Below are positions 33,773 to 44,757 of a stretch of DNA of 64,000 nt, one piece after another. The DNA is from Malus domestica (taxonomy: Eukaryota; Streptophyta; Magnoliopsida; Rosales; Rosaceae): contig NC_091665.1 in assembly GCF_042453785.1 (NCBI RefSeq), positions 23,341,501-23,405,500 of the forward strand, written 5' to 3'. Made by a program: the position numbers and the translations under genes. Position 1 is the stretch's first letter; each line of letters opens with the position of its first letter. Under the pieces are notes generated by a model. That model was given only the letters and a program-made list of their open reading frames with translations, had not been told where the DNA came from and did no database searches.

Positions 33773-36700
33773 TTAGCAAGTCCACGAATTTGATCTCCTC
33801 ATTGCTGGCTTCATCTGTTTGTCATCCTCGAGCGCTATCATCCCCAAATGAGATGGGTCTTCCAACATCATCTTCGCTACCAAGTACCCCGCAACTGACC
33901 AGGTCTGGAATTTACGGGCTTGCTTCCCAACATAACGACCAAGTTTCCCATCGTAGTACTCAGGCCAGTTGTCTTTCAGCAACCTGCTCTCGGCAAGTTC
34001 AATGGCGCGTCTAGCTATCTGGGGCCTCCCAGTCTTGATGGATGCAGCAGTGAGAAGCCATAAGAGCACTGTACCGAACACAATGGCATGTTACTTGGCA
34101 GGAAAATTAAGATGGCACCAAATATAACTTATCATTACCGCATCATTTAATTATGGGGGTGATAAGTATAGCAGGTGTGTCTGTATATAGAGTAATCACC
34201 CTTTAAGCACAGAAAACAACTACCCTTTTTATCTTAATCCATCGCTAATAACTCATAATCAAAGGAAGGGGGAAGGACGATGGGGAGGAGGGTAGGCGTT
34301 TTTCATTACCACTCTATTATTAAGACCTATTGGAGGGTTTTTGATAAAAAAATCAGCATTAACGCTATGACTTTGTGCAAGGGAGAGTATAGTGTGAAAG
34401 CATACCTGGCCAAGATCCCCCATTGTGGTAGCTCCATCTAGTATTTTTCGGGTCGCAGCCTGTTACAATCTTCCATTCATGATTTTCTATTGCTGGATAA
34501 CAGACCTTTAGTGGCATTTCTCCTGCCAATTCCTCCCATCGTGATTCTATTAGATCCATTATTGCCATAGATTGTTCAGGGGTTGCCAAGGACGAAAGAA
34601 TCGCTACACAATTACCCAAGCAAAACCAACGGAAATCCATTCTGGCAGGACTGACATTCCCTATAAAGTAACCACCACGAGTTGGCATAAAGTCAAAAAC
34701 CCAGTCCGGAAGAGAATCTGGTATCACATTGAACTTGTTGACTGCTGTATGCGAATATTCTTCAGTTTTATAACGATATATGTCATTTAACTGCTTAAAG
34801 TCTAGCCAAAAGTAACTTCTCATGTGATAGCTCAAGGCATGAAGGCGTTTTGATATGCGCTCAATAAACTCCTTCCCCTCATCATCGTGCTTAAGAAGAA
34901 GCAAAGCACATCTTAAAGCCATGAAGAAGAGAGCCTGAATTTCGATGGGATACCCGTAAACACCCTTGAAACACATAACCAATACAGAAGTGAGTTGAAA
35001 GACTTGAAAAGATAGGCAACACATTATCTAAATCTAAATGGAAAAAAAATATGTGCCTCAGAACATAAACGGCAAACAACTCGTAGTGATAAATGATAAA
35101 GATCAAGAAAGATCAAGAAATACCCCTTTATACAAGAAATTGTAAACCAAATAGATTTTATTTATTAAATTTCTGTAGCAATTTCGTTGAGATTTATGCT
35201 CAAAATCTGATGGGCAGATAAATGATTCTCAAAGGCTAAGTGCACCAAGAATTGCTAGGGTATTAGTTGCGTGAATATGCGGGGGCTAGCATGAGCTGCA
35301 TGGCAACTAAGTTACTTAGCTGACAACCCTTTACAAGACACCTAATAGACAATATAAAATGCTGCAGTCAGCTCATGAGCAAGAAAGCAATAACTGGTAG
35401 TTTTTTATTTGTTTTGGAAGGCAAGAGAACATAAACTCGGGTTAGAAAGAGAATTACTCATGAAAGGATGATTTGAATTTACTTTAAAGAATGTTATCAA
35501 CTTTACTTACAAACTCCGAAACTATTAACTTATGCATTTGCTAATATTTCAAGGGCTTGACTTACCATTCATGATATCAGACATATATGGCATATTCTAT
35601 ATATACCAGATGATAAATACAGGACTCAACACGATTATGAAAAACATACCATTCTACGATCAATCATGCAGCATCCATCAGCACAAAGAAGGGTTGGAAA
35701 TGTATCAAACCCCTCCGATAGGCATAAACTTAGAATAAGCCGCATACCCTTCTGGCATTCAGGCAGTTCAGCCAATGAAGAGTCTCCAGTGGATTTTGTG
35801 TATGCTCGAAGCAATATGATCCACCAAAATCCAGAATCAACAGGAGCAACTCTTCCTATCGCACTCTCACCAAAATCTGCTATTAAAGTCTCACTATTCC
35901 GGACAGGATCATGGAGTACTTTGAAACTAGCTGGCATTACTCCTTCTCCTAGATGAAACCTATCAATCTTTTTCTCCCACGACTGAAGACGAAGAGTCTT
36001 CAAGATAAAATTTTTAACTATTTCTGGTTCACCATTCATGAGAAAAGCCAATCCGCTGGGGACGAAGTCTCGAACAAACACCTTCACAGATCGATAAGAA
36101 GATCAAATAAGAACAAAATTTGTGCTCACCAACTTCATGTATTGGAAAGTCTGCCTAGAACTAGCCTGAGTTGAAGAAAAGCACAAAGGGATAGCTGAAT
36201 CTATACCCTTTAGTTCAACAAAAATAAAAGTATGTCCTGCATAAAGCATCTCAAGGGCAACACATAGACAGCACACATCCACAGTTTGAAACATATTATT
36301 GAAACCGTAAAATCAGAATGTTAATATGGAGGTTTAGGATTCAGATTAACAAACGGAAATATGCTAATAATAAAGTTTTGGTTCCCTCTACTATTAGATT
36401 CATTACAGAGTCAATGTTCCAACCATTATGATGCAGTTAATGAATAATTGAATGTAGCTACTAATTTAACAAAAACCAATAATAGCCATATCTAATCGGA
36501 AGAACAAGGATTAAGGGTCTCTACCTGGTCATAGTTAAGATTTTCTTCTGTGGTATCTGAGGCAGCAATTGTCCCAACTGGCTGACCACGGAAAAACACC
36601 AATGAACGCCTCAAAGTAGCCCAAGCTTCACCAATCATTGGATGTGGCTCAAAGCCCATCTGGGACCTAGGGGTACCCATGAGTGACATTCTACTACACG

Positions 36701-36956
36701 GCGAAAATACGTACTCAGGAGGTTCAAAAAATCTGGAAGTGTTCTCAGCATTTCTCGATGAGGGATGTGGGGACACCGCAACAGATAGTTCACTGAGTGA
36801 CCTCTCATCAAATGATCTTTTTCTCTCCATATTCAGAAGGCTTGGTTTGTCTAGTAACTTTGAAAAATCAATTTCATCAATTTCTGCCACAGTACATAGT
36901 GAATCAACATGTCTCATATCTCCATTGTGGGACAAATCCGCATTGGGCGCTGACAT
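33773..36956 (-). CDS. Cytosolic-type alkaline/neutral invertase (GH100)
   Basis: Four coding exons on the minus strand: 36525-36956, 35650-36081, 34406-34964 and 33773-34068. All are GT-AG and give 572 residues without a stop. Motifs: the phospho-site-like [170 protein letters not shown]. It hydrolyses sucrose to glucose and fructose at near-neutral pH. The short N-terminus has no obvious transit peptide, so it is probably cytosolic (beta clade). The start [13 protein letters not shown] and TVAEIDE point to the A/N-InvB type (At4g34860) as I remember it. Confidence 0.94.
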
Positions 36957-38180
36957 TTTGACACTTTAGCAGTGGACAGTAACCCAGTGGCTAGTTTTGT
37001 GCTCAACAGTCAACACCCTGCAATTCAACCACCAGAATTCAGCATTTATTGTATGCAAAATCGCAGTGATCAGCTACTTTCACCCCTCCCAGGTGTGATC
37101 TATGTTACACAGACATGACACGCGACAAGGCAACACGGCAAATCTCAAACAACAAGGACACCGACACGGCTAGGACACGGCAATTAAAATATAATAAATT
37201 TATGATACTTATATCACAAACAATTCCAGAATGTAATCAAAACATGCTTCCTGCGTATCCATAAAAAATAATTAACAAAACAAGAAAATGTTTTACATGC
37301 ATACTCACTCAAGCAATTGGGCAATTATCAAATTCGCAGAGACGACGTACCTGTCTGCCTGATTGGTTGGTTGGATCAAGATACTCACTGATGATTTGAG
37401 GTTATCTGTTAGGGCAAATTTTAGGTATTACAAGTTTCTAAATTTACAAACTGCCCCAAAATGATCAACAAACCATGCAACAGGAAATTTCACACAACAG
37501 ATTACAATCAGTAATACATTTCTTTACAACAATGCTAAAATATAATGTGGTAATCAAATATATCATTATCTTCTCAATCCATCAAATTTCAGCAACTGGG
37601 TCTCTACCAGAAAACTGGGTTTTCGATTTCTAAAAAAAAAAAACAAAATAAGAAGCAATAGTCAATTCATCAATCTGATCATTCACAAGAAAAATACTCA
37701 AAAATTCATTCGCCAGACAGAACATCAATCACCGAAAACCAAAATCCAAAAAATGATTCAAGATCCAATCAAGTCGAAATCAACAATGATCCAAACCCAT
37801 ATAAGCATGCATGCAATGCGGAAATCCTAATTAATTAATCAATTAGGTTTTCAAGAACAGAGAGAAGAACTAACCTCGATGGAGATTTGAAAGGCCGCCA
37901 GAGCTTTCAGTTTCAGATGCATAAAAAATGAAATGAAACGAAAGAAGAAAAGCTCGGTAGTGAGAGTATTCTTATAGAATTAGTTGGGTGCTGCTGCCAT
38001 GAGGCGGTGGTGGGGGCCATGAAGCGGCGGTCGACCGGACGAGCCGGTGAAGGCTTTCGTGTAAATTGGTAGAGGTGACTGGCAGATGAGCTATTGGGGC
38101 TCGAGTTTTTGTCTACACATCTCTCCCTGAATGAAATGAAATGATAGACCTGTCTCTGCCCCTCTCTGTCTATATATATC
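36957..38180 (-). promoter_or_regulatory. 5' UTR with intron and promoter of the invertase gene
   Basis: A leader intron fits at 37018-37874 (minus-strand donor CGAG|GTTAGT, acceptor TTGCAG|GGTG), giving a non-coding first exon from 37875 to about 38140 and 60 bases of leader before the ATG. A TATA-like TATATATAT lies at 38171-38179. 5'-UTR introns are common in plant housekeeping genes. There is no cDNA support. Confidence 0.5.
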
Positions 38181-38357
38181 TCTTGCTTTTGGTATACGGG
38201 GCCCTGCGATGTACGGAAATATTTGGTAACGTGGGTGAGTCTGATTGACTGCGATGGGTAACTCCGTTATGTCCGTCAAATTGGAGATTATTGAATAATG
38301 AGTAATACTAATAATGTTATCCCAGTGTGTTACGTGATGTTACGGTCACAGTTAAAA

Positions 38358-39448
38358 GGCTTAATCGGATAAATGGTCCTTATGGTGACAAGGTAATCGG
38401 AAGATAGCCCTCGTGGTAAAAAAATTAGGATTTAAACCCTCGTGGTGCTAGTCCGTTAGCAAATTTAGTCCGAAAGTAATTTTTCCGTTAAGTGTCTGTT
38501 AATTAAAGGGTAAACATGTAATTCAACTTGTGCACCTTCTTCTTCCTCCGCAATTGCATCCAATTTCAATGTCTCGACTTTCTGTCGACGATTACAACGA
38601 GATTTTCGAAGGCGTCTTCCTAAATCAAACCGTCACGAACCCATCTTCCTCATCTCTTTGCTCCACAGCAAATGCCATTTCCATGTCCGTCGCCAAAACA
38701 TTCATGTTCATATGTTGCTCTGCGTGCAGCGGCCAAGCAATCATCGAAACCCCCGCAACCACTGCTTCCAGGACCAAGTTCCATCCGCAAAGCGTCACGA
38801 ACCCACCAACCAATTCATTCTTCAACACCACCACCTGCGGTGCCCATGACTTCACTACCATCCCCCTGTCTTTGGTCCTCTCCAAGAACCCTTCTGGCAA
38901 AACACCCTCCAAAATCAAAGTCGTCTACTCCAAGGACCTGTTTTGTTAGAACACACCTCACAAATAGTGGTACAAATGGTTGGTATAGCATTTTAAAAAA
39001 TAAATGGAGAGGGAGGGGTCACTTGCGCAGAGTCCCATGTCGGCAGAAGGGGAGAAAAACTAGGATTGGCACTGGCCTGCTCCTTCCCAACGCCCCCAAA
39101 TCGAACCCACTCGTGTCGAAGAAGATCCATCGACATAGCCATCACCGGCCATGGCTGCGATCTTAGCTCGGAACCCACTCCAAGGACCTGCTTTGTTCGA
39201 AAATCTCGCTGTAATCGTCGACAGAAAGTCGAGACATTGAACTTGGATGCAGCTGCGGAGGAAGAAGAAGGTGCACAAGTTAAAGTACATGTTTACCCTT
39301 TAATTAACAGACATTTAACGGAAAAATTACTTTTAGACTAAATTTGCTAACGGACTAGTACCACGAGGGTTTAAATCCTAATTTTTTAACCACAAGGGCT
39401 ATCTTCCGATTACCTTGTCACCACAAGGACCATTTATCCGATTAGGCC
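38358..39448. mobile_element. Pack-MULE (Mutator-like, non-autonomous) with perfect 9-bp TSD
   Basis: The left arm 38358-38610 and the right arm 39196-39448 are inverted copies, each 253 bp, starting GGC(T/C)TAATCGGATAAATGG. CAGTTAAAA lies directly outside both ends (38349-38357 and 39449-39457), a perfect 9-bp duplication as expected for Mutator elements. The 585-bp interior has no transposase but contains a glycosyltransferase fragment and other coding-like pieces. Arms differ by several substitutions and 1-base indels. It lies upstream of the invertase promoter. Confidence 0.92.
38625..38918 (-). pseudogene. UDP-glycosyltransferase (UGT) fragment captured by the MULE
   Basis: The minus-strand frame contains [20 protein letters not shown] then [20 protein letters not shown] and [20 protein letters not shown]. 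This is the sugar-donor-binding PSPG box of plant family-1 glycosyltransferases. The usual HCGWNS reads LCGWNL and GVP reads GVS, so key donor-binding residues are changed. The end [20 protein letters not shown] agrees with the family. Only about 98 of the usual 460-490 residues are present, without a start codon, so no enzyme can be made. Confidence 0.88.
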
Positions 39449-39457
39449 CAGTTAAAA

Positions 39458-41165
39458 TTGTTTTGGGTATTTGTAACTAGTTATATGCTGATTATACGTG
39501 TGTAATTAAATTTGTCTATTATTTGTTATAAAATATTTAAATCACTTCTTAAAAATAAAACATTTGCGAGTGGAACTTCGAGGAAGGGCTTAAGGGGTGG
39601 TTATGAAGTGGAGATACGGATTAAAAAAATATATATATCCTTCATTTTTTATTTTTTAAATAGGATATGCTATGTTTACTTAGCTGTGAGGTTCATGTAA
39701 AAGATTAAAAATTTGAGTGGTATGTAATTACTAAATTGCCATGTCTTTTAATTTTGTTTAGCTTTAATAAGAGGGTTAGAATAGGGTTCCACTAATAAGT
39801 AGCTTAGATAAGTAATGATGAACTATGAATGTGCACTATGATTTGTGTCAAATTATGCATTAAATATCATCTATAGGATAATTATAATTTGTTGAAACTC
39901 ATTAATGCCATGTTGTTGGCATTATATTATGATCGAAGCAAAAATTGTTGTCAAATGTGTAGATGAGAAATTGACATAAAAAACAAAAATGTGTAGATGA
40001 GAAGTGATGTTGGTATCATGATTTGGGTAGATTTTTTTTGGTACAACGATATATTTTACACTAAGAGATAAGAGAGTTCGATTCAATCACTCAATGAGCA
40101 ATCTAATTTAATATCAAATTCGTAATCCACAAGATTTAAATCTAAAACCTCCCACTTACAAGTGAAGAGGAATATCACCCTATTGTAGAATTGAGTGACG
40201 ATTTGCGTAAATTTTTGTATTTATATACATAAAAATATCAGTTATTTTCTGATCTAGTAATATTTTTATACATTTTTATCATATATTTCTTTAGAATTTT
40301 GTACATTCGAACGAGTTATATGCACTAAATCATATTATTTTCATTTCGAGCCATTTAATATCGGAACTACATGATACGTTTGGTGTGGGAGCTGCTTAAT
40401 GGGCTTACGGAGAATTTAATTATTAGTCTTATGATTCATCATTTTTTTTTAATAAGGGATATGTCCATTAGGGTTAGTACACGCTAATTTGATATTGTTG
40501 TACTTAAAGAAAAAAAAAAAACTGTTTATATATTTACTATGAGAATAAACAGTCGTAAATAAATTTGTTAAGTGTTTAGTAAATATATTTTTTATAAAAG
40601 TACTTTTAACGAAAAATAGTGTATGAGTGTTTGGTAAACTTTTATATAAATTGCTATGGATTACATGTCTAAAAAAAATATGGTATTTAATGTAATATAA
40701 TAATTGTCAAAGAGAATAATGTAAGGGCAATAATTGTAATTTTGTAAAATATGTGATGGTATACTGGCCCTTTGAAGATTCATTAGATGAGCATTGATTA
40801 CCATGCTTTGAAAAAAAAAACATTTTTTTTAGAAGAATGGTAGACTCTGGTTCTGCTTTTATATGCTTTTCTACTATCATTGATAGCAGTTTTTTTTTTT
40901 TTTTTTTTTTATCAAACACATTTGATGTTCAAGATTTTTTTTAATAAGCTTTTTTTTTTTTCAAAGCACCACAACTCAAACCAGCCCTGCATATGTTAGT
41001 GGGTATTTTTTTAGTTAGCTAAGTCTTATAATGAACTAGATATAATAATTTGGTTTGAATTCACCTTTGGCGAGAATCGGATCTAAGACCTTTCACTTAC
41101 AAGTGAAAAAAAAATATCACTAAACCCTAGTAACTTTTATCAGCCTTTTGAGGCTTAGTTGTCGT
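39458..41165. other. AT-rich intergenic DNA
   Basis: No gene is visible. Long A and T runs occur (for example 40891-40910). Two degenerate phrases with ACCTCCCACTTACAAGTGAA-like text (about 40150 and 41093) look like fragments of one repeat family. Confidence 0.5.
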
Positions 41166-41170
41166 GAGTT

Positions 41171-42081
41171 TGTAGACATCGAAATTTCGGTAAATAAATG
41201 TTGACCGATAAATCAAAGTTTCAACGCTCATGTATTACATAAATTTTACACGTAGCATGCAACTCAACGAAAATTGAAATGAGTTGGAAAAGTCGTCAAA
41301 TAGGACACGTGTCAACACCTGGCAGAAACAACTTATTTCATCTGGAATATTATATTCAAAACTAGGCCTTGGAAAATTCTATAAATAGAAGGCTAATTCA
41401 TTCATTTAAGGGGGGACCAATTCATATTACACCTTGAAGCTCTGAAGCTCTGAAACTCCGAAGCTCTCAAGCATCCAGGTTCCCCGAAGAATCAAGAAAG
41501 CTCTCTTCGTTCTTCGTTCTTCGTCCATCGCTCTTTCAAGATCAAGCCCCGACGGCCCTTGAAGAAAGCACCATCATTCATCATCTGTTCATCCAAGATC
41601 AAGCCCCAACAGCCCTTTGGATCAACAATCATCCACCTTCAAGATCAAGCCCCGACGGCCCTTGAAGAAAGTGTTCTTCGTCCATCGTTCTTCCAAGATC
41701 AAGCCCCAACGGCCCTTTGGATCAACAAACGTCGACAAATCCACACATCCAACCGTTCTTCAAGATTAAGCCCAAAAGCCCTTGAAGATCTGTTCATCAC
41801 TGTTTCTTCAAGATCAAGCCCAAAAGCCCTTGAAGATCCGCTCAAATCCACCTTCAAAGATCAAGCCCACGACCCTTTGAAGAAACTTCCAACTGTTCAT
41901 CCAAGATCAAGCCTCGACGGCTCTTGGATCAACGAAACACCCACCAATCAACACCTTACGGAGATCGAATCAGATGATAAATTTGAGAGAGATTGTAACC
42001 CAAAAAAACCATCAAAATACAAATATTTGTTTGTGCACGTCGTTCTTGTCTCTTTCGTTTCAGGAATTTTCCGTGTTCACA
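41171..42081 (+). repeat. 5' LTR of the TR-GAG-like element
   Basis: 911 bp, TG...CA. A TATAAATAG box at about 41380 suits the start of the element RNA. 41535-41930 contains eight roughly 30-bp inverted-repeat units (see the array features). It differs from the 3' LTR at three positions I could see: ATCTGTT/ATCCGTT near 41583, GGCTCTTGG/GGCCCTTGG near 41921, and AGATGATAA/AGAGGATAA near 41974. Confidence 0.95.
41535..41930 (+). repeat. Array of hairpin-forming repeats in the 5' LTR
   Basis: Eight units of the form TTCAAGATCAAGCCC, centre, GCCCTTGAAGAA begin at about 41538, 41592, 41638, 41691, 41758, 41808, 41851 and 41900. Arms pair: TTCAAG with CTTGAA, TCCAAG with CTTGGA, TTCAAAG with CTTTGAA. 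Units alternate between the TTCAAG and TCCAAG arm types. The same array is in the 3' LTR at about 50816-51211. Its role is unknown. Confidence 0.8.
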
Positions 42082-42084
42082 AAT

Positions 42085-42102
42085 TGGCACGCCCAGTGGG
42101 AC
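42085..42102 (+). other. Primer-binding site of the TR-GAG-like element
   Basis: TGGCACGCCCAGTGGGAC starts three bases after the LTR end. The leading TGG suits pairing with a tRNA CCA end. I do not name the tRNA. Confidence 0.75.
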
Positions 42103-42160
42103 AATCTCTACCTCTCATCTCTTTCTCCGTTCAAGAAATTCGAGCACACTTCCAAAATTA

Positions 42161-44110
42161 ATGGCTTCAAGGAAGGCTCAAACTGTTCCCGCAACTGGCG
42201 CAAAGAACAAGAGTGCCCTCGTCGCAAGAGGTGTCACTTTAGGCATCACGACTCGAAGCATGGCAAGAGCTACTTCTGCCGCCTCTTTCACCTCTGCATC
42301 AACTCTGTCAAGGGAACAAAAGCACCCAAGGCACAAGCCTTTGATCACCTTAGCCTCACTAAAGGCACCAAGGGGGGAAAGCCCAAGGAAATACTCTGAA
42401 TCCATGCTCTCCGATGCCGATTCAAGCGACAGTTCAGCCATGCAAGTCATGACCATTGGAGCAACTTCAATCGATGAGCAGCTGGCTCAAATGAATGAAG
42501 CAATCGCAAGGCTAACCCGAACTGTGGAAGAAAAAGACTTGCAAATTGCAGCACTAGTCAACCGACTGGAGGCGCAGGACGGCGATAAACCCGACCCAGA
42601 GGATGATCCACTAAAGGGAGGAGCTGGCGGAGACGAAGAACCCCCGGTGAAGAAAATCGATGGGAAGCCGGAGCCAGACCAAGCAGCGGCACTCATGGGA
42701 TCTCTTTCTATCCAGCAGCTGCAGGAGATGATCACCAACACCATCAAGGCACAGTACGAAGGGAGCTCACATACCTCTTTGTTCTACTCGAAGCCCTATT
42801 CCAAGAAGATTGATGCCCTAAGGATGCCAAGGGGTTATCAACCACCAAAGTTCATGCAGTTTGATGGAAAAGGAAACCCAAAGCAGCACGTTGCACATTT
42901 CGTCGAAACTTGCAACAACGCAGGGACAGAGAGAGACTACCTCGCCAAGCAGTTTGTGCGCTCGCTGAAAGGAAATGCCTTTGAGTGGTACACGGACCTA
43001 GAGCCTGAGTCCATCAACAGCTGGGAGCAATTAGAGCGGGAATTCCTCAACCGCTTCTATAGCACCCGCCGCACTGTGAGCATGCTAGAGCTGACGAGCA
43101 CGAAGCAATGGAAGGAAGAACCAGTCATGGACTACATCAACCGATGGCGTAATCTAAGCCTCGACTGTAAGGACAGACTCTCCGAGATTTCTTCAATCGA
43201 GATGTGTATTCAAGGCATGCAATGGGGTTTGCAATACATCCTTCAAGGCATTAAACCGCGGACCTTCGAGGAATTGGCTACTCGCGCCCATGACATGGAG
43301 TTGAGCATCGCCCATCATGGGAAGAAAGAACTGATCGCCGACTACAAGAACGACAAAGTTCTTGGGACAAAGGGGGAAAAGGCTGCATGGAAACCCACCA
43401 AGGAAGCGATGGCGGTCAACACAGCTCCCGTCAAAATATCCACACGAGGCAAGGCGATTCAAACCGAAGCTTTTCGTGATCAAGAGATGCGTAGACGCAC
43501 TTTGAAGGAGCTTGAGGAGAAGACTTATCCATTCCCCGACTCTGATGTGGTTGCCATGCTAGATGACCTGTTGGACAAGAAGGTGATCAGTTTGCCTGAG
43601 TGCAGACGGCCGGAAGAGATGAATCGTACCGACAGTCCAAGATACTGTAAATTCCACCGCTTCATCAGTCATCCGACAGAAAAATGTTTCGTGCTGAAAG
43701 ATCTCATCATGAAGCTGGCTCAGAAAGGAATCATCGAGCTAGATCTTGACGAAGTGGCGAAGTCAAACTATACCACCTTCACTTCTGGCTCTTCCGACTC
43801 AAAGTTTTCACCTCAACCGTTGGGGGCATCCTCCAAGACAAGCAAAATTGAAGGATGGACTCAAGTCACTCCTAAGAAATTGCACAAGAAGCATACGTCT
43901 CCTCCACAAGTCCGCCAATCGGAAAGGGGGCAAAGCAGCTCTTGTCAACCTTCAAAGCAACGTGAACGTGTTGAAGATGATGAAATTGCGACACAAAAAT
44001 CGTCTGTTGCCATCACGATGCGCGACTTCTTGCCCGAAGACTTCTTCAATAACGCGGTCAAAGCTCCTTGCTATGAAAATTGTGAGGAACGCCTCTCCCG
44101 GATTGCTTGA
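42161..44110 (+). CDS. Intact Ty3-type gag protein
   Basis: 649 codons from ATG (42161), 80 bp after the LTR. The N-terminus is basic and Ser/Thr-rich. A short coiled coil follows at about 105-140 (LAQMNEAIARLTRTVEEKDL), then an acidic linker. The gag/capsid domain lies at about 220-330 (GYQPPKFMQFDGKGNPKQHV, NAFEWYTDLEPESINSWEQL, EFLNRFYSTRRTVSMLEL). A Tat-lineage-type YCKFHRF..HPTEKCFVLKDLI motif near residue 510 stands in for a normal zinc knuckle. It would assemble the particle that packages element RNA. The unbroken frame with no pol downstream is the reason for the TR-GAG label. The stop is followed by tandem repeats. Confidence 0.93.
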   Translation: MASRKAQTVPATGAKNKSALVARGVTLGITTRSMARATSAASFTSASTLSREQKHPRHKPLITLASLKAPRGESPRKYSESMLSDADSSDSSAMQVMTIGATSIDEQLAQMNEAIARLTRTVEEKDLQIAALVNRLEAQDGDKPDPEDDPLKGGAGGDEEPPVKKIDGKPEPDQAAALMGSLSIQQLQEMITNTIKAQYEGSSHTSLFYSKPYSKKIDALRMPRGYQPPKFMQFDGKGNPKQHVAHFVETCNNAGTERDYLAKQFVRSLKGNAFEWYTDLEPESINSWEQLEREFLNRFYSTRRTVSMLELTSTKQWKEEPVMDYINRWRNLSLDCKDRLSEISSIEMCIQGMQWGLQYILQGIKPRTFEELATRAHDMELSIAHHGKKELIADYKNDKVLGTKGEKAAWKPTKEAMAVNTAPVKISTRGKAIQTEAFRDQEMRRRTLKELEEKTYPFPDSDVVAMLDDLLDKKVISLPECRRPEEMNRTDSPRYCKFHRFISHPTEKCFVLKDLIMKLAQKGIIELDLDEVAKSNYTTFTSGSSDSKFSPQPLGASSKTSKIEGWTQVTPKKLHKKHTSPPQVRQSERGQSSSCQPSKQRERVEDDEIATQKSSVAITMRDFLPEDFFNNAVKAPCYENCEERLSRIA

Positions 44111-44130
44111 CAAAATTCACAAATTCTCCT

Positions 44131-44352
44131 CGCCCGCACGAGTCTAAACTGCATGGCACAAAGCTCATGGTCTGCACGAGCATAAAAGGCAACACCAACG
44201 CTCCTGGTCTGCACGAGCATAAAAGGCAACACCAACGCTCGTGGTCTGCACGAGCATAAAAGGCGACACCAACGCTCCTTGCCTGCACGAGCTAAAACTG
44301 CAACACGGCACCAACGCTCCTTGCCTGCACGAGTTAAAACTGCAAACGGCAC
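44131..44352 (+). repeat. 37-bp tandem repeat after gag
   Basis: TCTGCACGAGCATAAAAGGC and the following AACACCAACGCTCC recur at 44171, 44208 and 44245, then 44282 and 44324 with more change (the last step is 42 bp), and a degenerate copy near 44131. There are about six units. 44353-44524 is spacer with GGAGGGGTACGTAGGCAGC, a phrase I associate with this retroelement type. Confidence 0.85.
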
Positions 44353-44524
44353 AAAAATGAAAATACCAAGAAAAAAATGTATTTGAACTACGTTACGACT
44401 TGATCTCTTCTTTGGAGGGGTACGTAGGCAGCTCGAATATTCAAAATTTGAGTTCAGTCACACCAAAATAAGGAATAAAGATTTTATTAAAAGTTTTAAT
44501 GCTATTACAATATTTGTTTGTCCA

Positions 44525-44558
44525 AAAAAAAAAATGAGATGTATGTTTTATGTATTTA

Positions 44559-44590
<32 letters not shown>

Positions 44591-44613
44591 ATAACATAAA
44601 AAAAAATAAAAAA
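44525..44613 (+). repeat. A-rich tract upstream of the cargo frame
   Basis: Several A-runs of 8-12 bases separated by G or short words. It marks the left side of the host-derived segment, which begins in the next 150 bp. Confidence 0.7.
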
Positions 44614-44757
44614 TTTGGGCCGCCCCAACCTTGTCCCCATCAAAGGGAATCACAGCCCATGCCTCCCTTCATTTCACAGGCCCATATTGACAACAAGCCC
44701 GTAAAAGGAACATCAGAAATGGAGCTGTGAGAAAGCATCATCAACCAAAACAACTTC

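Noticed and set aside
38530-39341. Plus-strand frames of 139, 164 and 91 codons within the MULE
   Set aside because: They lie opposite the UGT fragment or in the inverted arms; no family resemblance.
44131-44352. CRISPR-like appearance of regular 37-bp repeats
   Set aside because: The units are directly tandem with no unique spacers, and the DNA is plant nuclear.
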